Below, in pieces: positions 16,221-23,589 of a stretch of 31,504 nucleotides of DNA. The notes beneath the pieces were generated by a model, which worked only from the letters and a program-made list of their open reading frames with translations, was not told where the DNA came from and did not search any database. Numbering within the stretch: the first letter of the stretch is position 1; each line of letters starts with the position of its first letter. The position numbers were made by a program, and so were the translations under genes. The DNA is from DATAFF01 sp044870245 (GTDB taxonomy: Bacteria; Pseudomonadota; Alphaproteobacteria; Rhizobiales; Aestuariivirgaceae), in the NCBI GenBank assembly GCA_044870245.1, contig JBIOYR010000142.1, forward strand, positions 1-31,504. Direction: 5' to 3'.

Positions 16221-17060
16221 GTGCGGCGACCCGTCATTGGCTCGGAGCGGCTGTTCAGGGGCACGCGCGAGCAGCGCCTGCGCCGGTTCAAAATGATTCC
16301 CGTGCGTTTTCTCCTGCCCAACATCATCACCTTGCTCGCGCTCTGCCTGGGCGTGACGGCGATCAAGCTCGGCATGGAAGGGCGCTTCGAGCTGGCGGTC
16401 GGCGCGGTGATCGTCGCGGTGGTGCTCGACGCCATCGACGGCCGGCTGGCGCGGCTCCTCAAGGGCTCCTCGCGTTTCGGCGCCGAACTTGACTCGCTTG
16501 CCGATTTCGTGAATTTCGGCGTGGCCCCGGCGATCCTCGTCTATATCTGGTCGCTGCATCAGCTGAGGAATCTCGGCTGGATCGTGGTGCTCGGCCTCGC
16601 CATTTGCTGCGCCCTCAGGCTCGCCCGCTTCAACGTCGCCATCGATGATCCCGACAAGCCAGCCTGGAAGATGAACTATTTCGTCGGCATCCCGGCCCCG
16701 GCCGGAGCGGGCCTCGCATTGACGCCGATGTATCTCGGCTTTCTCGGTCTCGTGCCCGACGGCAAGGCCGCGGCCTCGGCGGTGCTCTTATGGGTCGCCC
16801 TGGTCGCCGCCGGCATGGTGAGCCGCCTTCCGACCTTTTCGGGCAAGACGTTGGGCCAGCGGGTGCATCGCGATCTCGTGCCGCCAATCATCGCTGGCGC
16901 CGTGCTCGGACTCATCATGCTGATCGCCTTCACCTGGGAGATGCTTTCGATTATCGCGCTGACTTATGTCGCTCTGATTCCGTTCGGCATAAGAAGTTAT
17001 CGCCGCCAGGAGCGGGCCTTTGCCGAGCGGGTCGCTGCACCCGGCGAGCTTCCCTCCTGA
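16221..17060 (+). CDS. pssA: CDP-diacylglycerol--serine O-phosphatidyltransferase
   Basis: Makes phosphatidylserine from CDP-diacylglycerol and L-serine; integral membrane enzyme of the CDP-alcohol phosphatidyltransferase family, about 279 residues. The family signature DG(2)AR(8)G(3)D(3)D is intact in VVLDAIDGRLARLL and FGAELDSLADFVNFG. About eight hydrophobic helices follow from IPVRFLLPNIITLLALCLG onward. The frame opens at a TTG at 16203 overlapping the psd stop, but the GTG at 16221 has AAGGAGG at 16208-16214, 6 nt ahead, and is taken as the start. With psd it forms a complete PS-to-PE module. Confidence 0.95.
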   Translation: MRRPVIGSERLFRGTREQRLRRFKMIPVRFLLPNIITLLALCLGVTAIKLGMEGRFELAVGAVIVAVVLDAIDGRLARLLKGSSRFGAELDSLADFVNFGVAPAILVYIWSLHQLRNLGWIVVLGLAICCALRLARFNVAIDDPDKPAWKMNYFVGIPAPAGAGLALTPMYLGFLGLVPDGKAAASAVLLWVALVAAGMVSRLPTFSGKTLGQRVHRDLVPPIIAGAVLGLIMLIAFTWEMLSIIALTYVALIPFGIRSYRRQERAFAERVAAPGELPS

Positions 17061-17378
17061 CCGTTCCCGGCACGAGGTCGATATGTCGCGAGTCACAATC
17101 TGTGCACATTGCTGTGCGTTGTCGTGGGTTATGTCATAAGCCGGGTTCCTGCTCGGCCAGGTTGGACCAAGCCCCATGCCGCTCGATATAAGGGCGCTGA
17201 TCTCGGCGCACGCCGGAGAGGCCAGCCCACTCCATGAAGTCCATCTGAACCCGCGCCTTGCCAAGGCGCTGAGGACGCCGGTCCTGTGCGGCGTTCTGGC
17301 GCAGCAGCTGAAGCCTTGCTGCGGCCTCGAGCGTCTCTCGCGAGGATCCAGTCCGCAACGGAAGGCGACGGCTTGACC
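17061..17378. other. 318-base stretch without a confident gene
   Basis: The stretch lies between pssA and the RND gene. Two short opposing frames are open. One is minus strand 17134-17358 (TTG start, 74 residues, with MDFMEWAGLSGVRRDQRPYI). The other is plus strand 17176-17376 (ATG start, 66 residues), whose stop lies 2 nt before the RND start codon, as in a coupled leader gene. I recognise neither, and base composition does not separate them. The RND promoter is presumably here too, but no convincing -35/-10 pair was seen. Confidence 0.4.
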
Positions 17379-20300
17379 ATGCTCGATACCAAACTTCCGG
17401 CGTCGGTCGAACCGCCGCAAGCGTTCGTCAATGGCGGCTCGCGCGCCTGGTTCAACATTTCGGCCTGGTCGATCCGGCGGCCGCTGCCGGCGACGCTGCT
17501 GTTCGTCCTGCTGATGGCGGTCGGCGTCTACGCCTACATGCATATGCCGATCACCCGCTATCCGAATGTCGACATTCCGGTGGTGATGGTCCAGCTCGAA
17601 AGCCCGGGCACGCCGGCGAGCACGCTGGAGCAGCAGGTGGCGGTCCCGCTCGAGCAGCGACTGAAGGCCATCGAAGGCACCCGCCATGTGCTGACGACCA
17701 TCGCCGAGGGCTTTGCCGCCATCACCGTCGAGTTCTCGATCGACAAGAAATCGTCCGCCGCGCTCGAGGACGTCAAGCGGACCTTTGCAGCCTCGCGCAG
17801 CGTGCTGCCGCCCGACCTCAAGGATCCGCGCATCGAGCTCATCGAGGTCACCGGCCCGGCCGGGCTGACCTATGCGGTGCGCTCCGACAAGCTTACGCCG
17901 GAGCAGCTGGCGTCGGTGGTGAGCACCAAGATCATCCCGGAGATCGAGAAGCTTGAAAGCGTTTCGGATGTCACTGCCTATGGCGGCGCGCGCCGCGAGG
18001 TGAAGGTCGCTCTCAATCCGCGCAAGATCGCCGAGAACCAGGTGGTGCCGGTCGAGCTCAGCAAGCAGTTGGCGCGCTTTGCCGCCGACGACGGGTTGAA
18101 GAAGGCGGAAGGCGATCCCGAGGCGATCACCACCGCGCTTGGCGACATGCCGGTGACCACCGGCAGCGGCGAGAAGCGACCGCTCAAGGACTTCGCCATC
18201 ATCGAGTCCGATGATGCCGATGTGACCTCCTTCGCCATGCTCAATGGCAATGAGACATCGGCCTTCTCGGTCTATCAGGCGCCGGGTGCGAGCGACGTCA
18301 AGGTGGCGGAGGAGGTGGCGGCAAAGGTCAAGTCGCTCGCCGCCGCCAACCCCGATGTCACCTTCGAGCTGGTCGACAGCTCGGCGCCCTACACGCTCGG
18401 CAATTTTCACTCGGCGCTGCACACCCTGTGGGAAGGTGCCATCCTGACGGTCCTGGTGGTGTTCCTGTTCCTGCGCAACATCCGCGCCACCATCATCGCG
18501 GCGATTGCGCTGCCGCTCTCCATCGTGCCGGCCTTCTGGGCGATGGACATGCTCGGCTTCTCGCTCAATCTGGTGAGCCTTCTCGGCATCACCATCGTCA
18601 CCGGCATTCTCGTCGACGACGCGATCGTCGAGATCGAGAACATCGTCCGTCATATGCGGATGGGCAAGCCGCCCCTGAAGGCGTCGATGGAGGCGTCGAC
18701 CGAGATCGGCCTGACCATGACGGCGATCTCGCTCACCATCATCGCAGTGTTCGTGCCGGTCAGCTTCATGGGCGGCATTGCCGGGAAGTTCTTCACCGAA
18801 TTCGGCTTGACCGTGTCGGTCGCGGTGCTGTTCTCGCTTTTGGTGGCGCTGCTGCTCACCCCGGTGCTCAGCGCCTATTTCCTCAAGCCGATCGAGACCG
18901 ATGGCCATCATGAAGGCATGTTGATGCGCGGCTACCTGATGGTGCTGCGCCAGGCCATCGCCCATCGTTACCTGACCGTGCTGATCGGCGTCGCGATCTT
19001 CGCCGCTTCGATCTACATCACCCGCTATCTGCCATCGGGCTTTCTTCCGCCGGAGGACACATCGCGCATTCTGATGACGATCAAGCTCGACGATGCGACG
19101 TCGATCGACGACACCGTCGAGGAGGCAAAGAAGGTTTACGAGATCATCCGCCGCGACCCCGACGTCCGCGAGGTGTTCGCCAAGGGCGGCGGTGCCGGCC
19201 TCGGCGCCGATATCCGTACCGCCAATCTGGTGATTCATCTCAAGCCACGCAACGAGCGCAACCGCAGCCAGGCGGCGATCTCCGACAGCATCGAGGCCGA
19301 GCTTGCCAAGGAGAAGGGCATCCGCTTCTGGACGGTGAACGAGCTGAGCGGCCTGCGCGACGTCCTGGTCGCGGTGGTCGGCAGCGATGGCGAGAAGGTT
19401 GCCGAGGCGGCGCGCGAGATCGAGCGCCAGGCGAGCGAGCTCAAGGAGGTCAAGAACGTCCTTGCCAATGCCGCTCCCGAGCACATGGAGCTCAGAGTCC
19501 GGGTCAAGCAGGATCAGCTCGCCGCCAATGGCGTGTCGCGCGATGCCATCTTCGAGACGATCCGCATCGGCACCATCGGCGATACCGCGGCGGCGATCCC
19601 GATCGGCGATCCCTCCGGCGAGGTGATCGACGTTCGCCTGTCGATCGATGCCGGCGGCGCCGGATCGGCGGAGAACTTCGACAAGCGGTTGTTCCAGGCG
19701 CTGTTCCTCGACGCCAAGGACAACAAGCGAATCTCCGTCGACAAGCTCGCCGATGCCACCGTTGCGGAAGGTCCGATCACCCTCAACCGGCGCGATGCCA
19801 ATCGGGTGGTGACGGTCGAGGCGGATCTGGCGGATGGCGTGTCGCTCGGCGATGCGCTCAGGGCGATCCATGACCTGCCTGCAGTGAAGAACTTGCCTGC
19901 CGGCGTGTCGGTCGTCGAGGCGGGCGATGCCGAGACCATGCGCGAGACCTTTGTCAGCTTCGGCATCGCGATGGCGCTGGGCGTCGCGGCGGTGCTGATC
20001 ATCCTGATCATACTCTTCCGCAGCGTCATGCAGCCGATCACCATCCTGGCGTCGCTGCCGCTGTCGATCGCCGGCGCGGTGTTCGCGCTTCTCCTCTTCT
20101 CCAAGCCGCTCGACATGCCGGTGATCATCGGTCTGCTGATGCTGGTCGGCATCGTCACCAAGAACGCGATCATGCTTGTCGACTTCGCCATGGTGGCCGT
20201 GCGCCGCGGCTATGACCGGGTGTCGGCGCTGATCGACGCCGGGCGCAAGCGGGCGCGGCCGATCATCATGACCACCATTGCCATGGTGGCCGGCATGCTC

Positions 20301-20462
20301 CCTGGCGCCCTCGGGCTCGGGGAGGGGGGCGAATTCCGCTCGCCCATGGCGGTGGCGGTCATTGGCGGCCTGGTCCTGTCGACGCTGCTGTCGCTCCTCT
20401 TCGTCCCGGCCATGTACACCATCATGGACGACATCGGCGGATTGCTGCGCCGCCGCAAATAG
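17379..20462 (+). CDS. RND (HAE1/AcrB-family) efflux permease
   Basis: Inner-membrane, proton-driven pump of about 1027 residues with the usual duplicated layout: helix 1 (LLFVLLMAVGVYAYMHM), a large periplasmic loop, helices 2-6, a repeat of this, and helices 8-12. The proton-relay residues are present: Asp413-Asp414 in GILVDDAIVEIENI and Lys928 in VGIVTKNAIMLVDFA, equivalent to AcrB D407/D408 and K940. The N-terminal porter motif ITRYPNVDIPVVMVQL and the GEGGEFRSPMAVAVIGG near the end are family-typical. The ATG at 17379 is used; an upstream in-frame GTG (17286) adds 31 unlikely residues. No membrane-fusion protein or outer-membrane channel gene is adjacent. It is not HpnN, whose family is shorter and MMPL-like. 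Substrate is unknown. Confidence 0.93.
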   Translation: MLDTKLPASVEPPQAFVNGGSRAWFNISAWSIRRPLPATLLFVLLMAVGVYAYMHMPITRYPNVDIPVVMVQLESPGTPASTLEQQVAVPLEQRLKAIEGTRHVLTTIAEGFAAITVEFSIDKKSSAALEDVKRTFAASRSVLPPDLKDPRIELIEVTGPAGLTYAVRSDKLTPEQLASVVSTKIIPEIEKLESVSDVTAYGGARREVKVALNPRKIAENQVVPVELSKQLARFAADDGLKKAEGDPEAITTALGDMPVTTGSGEKRPLKDFAIIESDDADVTSFAMLNGNETSAFSVYQAPGASDVKVAEEVAAKVKSLAAANPDVTFELVDSSAPYTLGNFHSALHTLWEGAILTVLVVFLFLRNIRATIIAAIALPLSIVPAFWAMDMLGFSLNLVSLLGITIVTGILVDDAIVEIENIVRHMRMGKPPLKASMEASTEIGLTMTAISLTIIAVFVPVSFMGGIAGKFFTEFGLTVSVAVLFSLLVALLLTPVLSAYFLKPIETDGHHEGMLMRGYLMVLRQAIAHRYLTVLIGVAIFAASIYITRYLPSGFLPPEDTSRILMTIKLDDATSIDDTVEEAKKVYEIIRRDPDVREVFAKGGGAGLGADIRTANLVIHLKPRNERNRSQAAISDSIEAELAKEKGIRFWTVNELSGLRDVLVAVVGSDGEKVAEAAREIERQASELKEVKNVLANAAPEHMELRVRVKQDQLAANGVSRDAIFETIRIGTIGDTAAAIPIGDPSGEVIDVRLSIDAGGAGSAENFDKRLFQALFLDAKDNKRISVDKLADATVAEGPITLNRRDANRVVTVEADLADGVSLGDALRAIHDLPAVKNLPAGVSVVEAGDAETMRETFVSFGIAMALGVAAVLIILIILFRSVMQPITILASLPLSIAGAVFALLLFSKPLDMPVIIGLLMLVGIVTKNAIMLVDFAMVAVRRGYDRVSALIDAGRKRARPIIMTTIAMVAGMLPGALGLGEGGEFRSPMAVAVIGGLVLSTLLSLLFVPAMYTIMDDIGGLLRRRK

Positions 20463-20530
20463 GTTTCATGAGTGCTTTCCGTGGCATGCAACCAGCCGCT
20501 TGTGCGCTGCGTTGGACACCTTCGGGCTAT

Positions 20531-20550
20531 GCGCGCGACGGGACGCGCGC
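20531..20550 (+). terminator. GC-rich hairpin after the RND gene
   Basis: GCGCGCG (20531-20537) and CGCGCGC (20544-20550) pair perfectly around a 6-nt loop, 69 nt after the RND stop. No T-run follows, so intrinsic termination is uncertain. It could instead stabilise the 3' end of the message. Confidence 0.4.
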
Positions 20551-20579
20551 TTGACCTCGCCGGTTGAACCCCCTAACGG
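20551..20579 (+). promoter_or_regulatory. Candidate hpnH promoter
   Basis: TTGACC (20551-20556) resembles a -35 box, and 17 nt later TAACGG (20574-20579) could serve as a weak -10. The site lies about 48 nt ahead of the hpnH GTG and directly behind the GC hairpin, in the only sizeable gap before hpnH. The -10 match is poor, so this is a suggestion. Confidence 0.28.
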
Positions 20580-20626
20580 TAACCCCGTGGGGGCCAATTT
20601 CCGACCACCCAGATAAGGAATCGATA

Positions 20627-21760
20627 GTGGCCGTACCTCTAAGACAACAACTTGCCGTCGGCGCGTACATCGTCAAGCAGCGTCTGATGGGCCGAACGCG
20701 CTACCCCCTCGTGCTGATGCTGGAGCCGCTGTTCCGCTGCAACCTGGCCTGTGCCGGCTGCGGCAAGATCGATTATCCGCGTCCCATTCTGGACAAGCGC
20801 CTGACGGTTAACGAATGTCTGGATGCCGTCGATGAGTGCGGCGCCCCGATCGTCGCCATTCCCGGCGGCGAGCCATTGATTCATAAGGAAATCGACCAGA
20901 TCGTCGCCGGCATCGTCGACAAGAAGAAATTCGTGTCGCTTTGCACCAATGCGCTGCTCCTGGAAAAGAAGCTGCATCTGTTCAAGCCGTCGCCCTATCT
21001 GTTTTTCTCGATCCATCTCGATGGGTTGCGCGAGCATCATGACCGCTCCGTGTGCCAGCAGGGAGTGTTCGACCGTGCGGTTTCGGCGATCAAGGCGGCG
21101 AAGGCGGGGGGCTTCCAGGTGAATGCCAATGCCACGATCTTCGATGGCCATGCGCCGGAGAAGATCGCCGCGTTCCTCGATTTCACCACCGAGCTTGGGG
21201 TGAATGTCTCGATCTCGCCGGGCTATGCCTATGAGCGTGCTCCCGATCAGGACCATTTTCTCAACCGCCGCAACACCAAGGAGCTGTTCCGCGAAGTCCT
21301 TCGCCGCGGCCAGGGCAAGAATTGGCTGCTGTCGCACTCGGCTCTGTTCCTCGATTTCCTCACCGGCAATCAGGAATATATGTGCACCCCGTGGGGCATG
21401 CCGACGCGCAATGTCTTTGGCTGGCAGAAACCGTGCTACCTGCTGGGCGAGGGCTACGCCAAGTCCTATCGCGAGCTCATGGAAGGGACTGACTGGGACA
21501 GCTACGGCACCGGCCGCTACGAGAAGTGCGCCAACTGCATGGCCCATTGCGGCTATGAGCCGACCGCAGCGATGGATGCACTCGCCCATCCGTTCAAGGC
21601 GCTGATGGTCGGCCTGCGGGGACCGCGTCTCGATGGACCGATGGCGCCGGAGATCGACATGACGCATCAGCGCAAGGCCGATTACGGCCTGCATGAGCGG
21701 CATGTGGCTGAGGTTTTGGCGAAGATCCACACCCCGGTCCAGCGCGAGGCGGCAGAGTAG
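20627..21760 (+). CDS. hpnH: Adenosylhopane synthase, B12-binding-type radical SAM protein HpnH
   Basis: Radical-SAM enzyme that couples the 5'-deoxyadenosyl group to diploptene/hopene to give adenosylhopane, the first committed step to C35 extended hopanoids. About 377 residues. The 4Fe-4S motif CxxxCxxC is Cys38, Cys42 and Cys45 in LFRCNLACAGCGKIDYP. AIPGGEPLIH provides the SAM-binding GGE motif. The C-terminal Cys cluster YEKCANCMAHCGYEP is typical of HpnH. The GTG at 20627 (M-A-V-P-L-R-Q-Q-L) has AAGGA at 20615-20619, 7 nt ahead, and matches the family N-terminus; the frame is open 21 codons upstream. It converges on DUF3800 and hpnG, its pathway successor. Confidence 0.96.
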   Translation: MAVPLRQQLAVGAYIVKQRLMGRTRYPLVLMLEPLFRCNLACAGCGKIDYPRPILDKRLTVNECLDAVDECGAPIVAIPGGEPLIHKEIDQIVAGIVDKKKFVSLCTNALLLEKKLHLFKPSPYLFFSIHLDGLREHHDRSVCQQGVFDRAVSAIKAAKAGGFQVNANATIFDGHAPEKIAAFLDFTTELGVNVSISPGYAYERAPDQDHFLNRRNTKELFREVLRRGQGKNWLLSHSALFLDFLTGNQEYMCTPWGMPTRNVFGWQKPCYLLGEGYAKSYRELMEGTDWDSYGTGRYEKCANCMAHCGYEPTAAMDALAHPFKALMVGLRGPRLDGPMAPEIDMTHQRKADYGLHERHVAEVLAKIHTPVQREAAE

Positions 21761-21871
21761 GGGTAGCAGGAAATTTTAGGGATGCTTTGATGTGACTGCT
21801 TGCAACCAAAGGCTTGAGGCGCCATTGTCTTCTCAGGCATAGCCTACGAGATCGCCTTTTGCGGTCGCACC

Positions 21872-21903
21872 AAGGCCCCAGCAGAAATGCGCGGGGCCTT
21901 TCG
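21872..21903. terminator. Hairpin between hpnH and the DUF3800 gene
   Basis: AAGGCCCC (21872-21879) and GGGGCCTT (21893-21900) form an 8-bp stem around a 13-nt loop. On the plus strand the stem ends in CCTTTCG, weakly terminator-like for hpnH, whose stop is about 110 nt upstream. On the minus strand it begins 8 nt after the DUF3800 stop. A bidirectional terminator at this convergent junction is likely. Confidence 0.6.
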
Positions 21904-21907
21904 TGTA

Positions 21908-22729
21908 TCAAGGCTTGGGTTTTATCTGATCGAAGCAGCTATATTTGCTGGCAAGCGTCGTCCAATCTTCCGACGCGAGCTGGCACTCCATCAATTTTCC
22001 GTCATTCATGAGGCGAGCATAAGTACGATTGCTTGCGTGATAACCCCCAATGCAGATTGGCCACAAATAAAGGTCCGCCAGCTGCACGAATGGTGATGAT
22101 TTCATCTTTAGCTTAAAGTCGTAGAGAATTTGACCAAGGTCATTGGATTGGAGTGGTCGATACTTATCTGATGATTGTGGCGCGAACGGCATTCCTTCTC
22201 TGACTAGGGCATCATAGTACCCTCTCAGGAGGCCATCTTCGAATTTGTTGCATCTCTCCGGAGCAATGCGCAGACGACACCCCAAATTTCTTGCGTGCTT
22301 TGCGGCGCGCTCGACCACCACGCTGAATGCCGTTTTACACAGAAGCCAAGGCTTTTGCTGATACAGCTCGAAATATCTGTTGTTGTATCCGGGGCGATCG
22401 ACGACGCAGGCTAGTCCCAGAACGGGCGCTGACCGCATGAACTGATACAGTTCTTCGTAGAATTGGATCCTTGTTGGGCCGTCGAGACCTCTTAACCAAG
22501 CGAAGTTTCTGTTCTTCGACCGGATCTCCGATGAGTGAAGCGGGACGGTTATGTTCCAGCGACGACAAAACGCGGAATGAAGATGTCGCGCCTGCTCCTC
22601 GTCTTCACTCCTGATAAGAATTCCTCCAAGCGCGAACCAGTCATGCCCGTGTTCGGGTCTCTTGCCAGGAAGACGACTGGGATATCGTATTCCAGAGTCA
22701 TCGAGATAAAACTGCAGGATATTGGTCAA
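21908..22729 (-). CDS. DUF3800 domain protein (putative RNase H-like fold)
   Basis: A 273-residue protein of unknown function. The N-terminal motif FYLDDSG (Asp10, Asp11), HSSEIR (Glu69), VVDRPGY (Asp111) and QLADLYLWPI (Asp219) match the DUF3800 pattern. The spaced acidic residues on an RNase H-like fold suggest a metal-dependent nuclease, which is inferred. DUF3800 genes are common on mobile elements and in defence islands. The start must be at or near TTG 22729, because LDDSG follows within nine codons; no clear ribosome-binding site precedes it. Base composition is visibly more AT-rich than all neighbours and codon use differs, so recent transfer is likely. It lies 19 nt behind hpnG on the same strand and may be read from the hopanoid transcript. 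Confidence 0.85.
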   Translation of the reverse strand: MTNILQFYLDDSGIRYPSRLPGKRPEHGHDWFALGGILIRSEDEEQARHLHSAFCRRWNITVPLHSSEIRSKNRNFAWLRGLDGPTRIQFYEELYQFMRSAPVLGLACVVDRPGYNNRYFELYQQKPWLLCKTAFSVVVERAAKHARNLGCRLRIAPERCNKFEDGLLRGYYDALVREGMPFAPQSSDKYRPLQSNDLGQILYDFKLKMKSSPFVQLADLYLWPICIGGYHASNRTYARLMNDGKLMECQLASEDWTTLASKYSCFDQIKPKP

Positions 22730-22748
22730 ACAGAGTGGCCTGTAGTTC

Positions 22749-23474
22749 CTACGCCAGCGAGAAAGCCGGCAGGGCCGCGTGGACCGCGCGGCTCAAATTC
22801 CCGGCGGCGAGCTGCGATTGCTGGCCGACATGCAGGAGATCGAGCAGATTGAGCTGGCCGGTGGCGAGCGCGACGATGATCGGCCAGATGTTGAGCCGAC
22901 CGCCCGCGGTCATGGCGGCGGCGGCGGCCGCCGGAATCGCCGTGCCGGCACAGTCCGACACCGCTCTCAGCGCCAGAAAGGGCACGCCGCGATTGGCGGC
23001 AGCGCGGGCGATCAGCGCCGATTCCATGTCGACCGCGCCGGCCTCGCTGTCCTGATGGAGCTTGGCCTTGTCGGCAACTCCGAGCACCGGCTCGAACGAG
23101 CAGAGCAGGGGGTTCTCGCGCACCTCGCCGCCTGACGACAGGAGATTGACCAGCCGATTGCGCCAGCGCCGGTCGGTTTCCAGGATCTTGAGGCCATTTC
23201 TCTCCGGCAGCAGCACGCCTTCCGGGATGATCAGCGCACCGGGGGGAATGCTCGGATCGAGACCGCCGGCAAGGCCGAAGCTCAGTATGGCTTCGGCACC
23301 TTCGGCAATCAGGCGGTCGACGGTGGCCTGCGCGGTCGGTGCGCCGGGCCCGGCAATTTTGAGATGGGGACGGTGATGGCCGCCTTCATTGGCCGCCCTG
23401 GCAATGATCCGGGCTTCCATCGCAAGACCGGTTACGACGCCAACCCGGCGTCGTGCGGCGCAGCTCGCGCACAT
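22749..23474 (-). CDS. hpnG: Adenosylhopane nucleosidase/phosphorylase HpnG
   Basis: Removes adenine from adenosylhopane to give ribosylhopane (or its phosphate), after HpnH and before later side-chain steps to bacteriohopanetetrol. The 241-residue protein is of the PNP/UDP phosphorylase family: VGVVTGLAMEARI at the N-terminus, AILSFGLAGGLDP (phosphate/ribose site), and AGAVDMESALIARAA with the conserved Met-Glu pair, then FLALRAVSDCAG with the base-binding Asp. The ATG at 23474 has GGGGAC a few nt upstream. It is separated from shc by 115 bp, so it may have its own promoter, and it is followed by the DUF3800 gene after 19 bp. Confidence 0.94.
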   Translation of the reverse strand: MCASCAARRRVGVVTGLAMEARIIARAANEGGHHRPHLKIAGPGAPTAQATVDRLIAEGAEAILSFGLAGGLDPSIPPGALIIPEGVLLPERNGLKILETDRRWRNRLVNLLSSGGEVRENPLLCSFEPVLGVADKAKLHQDSEAGAVDMESALIARAAANRGVPFLALRAVSDCAGTAIPAAAAAAMTAGGRLNIWPIIVALATGQLNLLDLLHVGQQSQLAAGNLSRAVHAALPAFSLA

Positions 23475-23589
23475 GTTGTCCCCAAATCCCCCGCAGGAAT
23501 CACTCTCCGCAGCCTTGACTTATAACCGATATTTCGCCGCCATGAACGAACTTCTTCGTTGCCATCTGCCGCCTCGCACCAGTTGTGGG

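Noticed and set aside
16788..19871. A 1027-codon minus-strand open frame
   Set aside because: It is antisense to pssA and the RND permease. It has His/Asp/Arg-rich low-complexity composition and no recognisable domain; it results from high GC at third positions.
17379..20462. RND permease as the hopanoid transporter HpnN
   Set aside because: Its motifs and length are HAE1/AcrB-like with LVDDAI and TKNAI. HpnN is a shorter MMPL-type protein, and the adjacency to hpnH alone is not enough.
21908..22729. DUF3800 gene as a transposase or integrase
   Set aside because: No DDE spacing, no helix-turn-helix, no terminal inverted repeats or target duplication seen around it.
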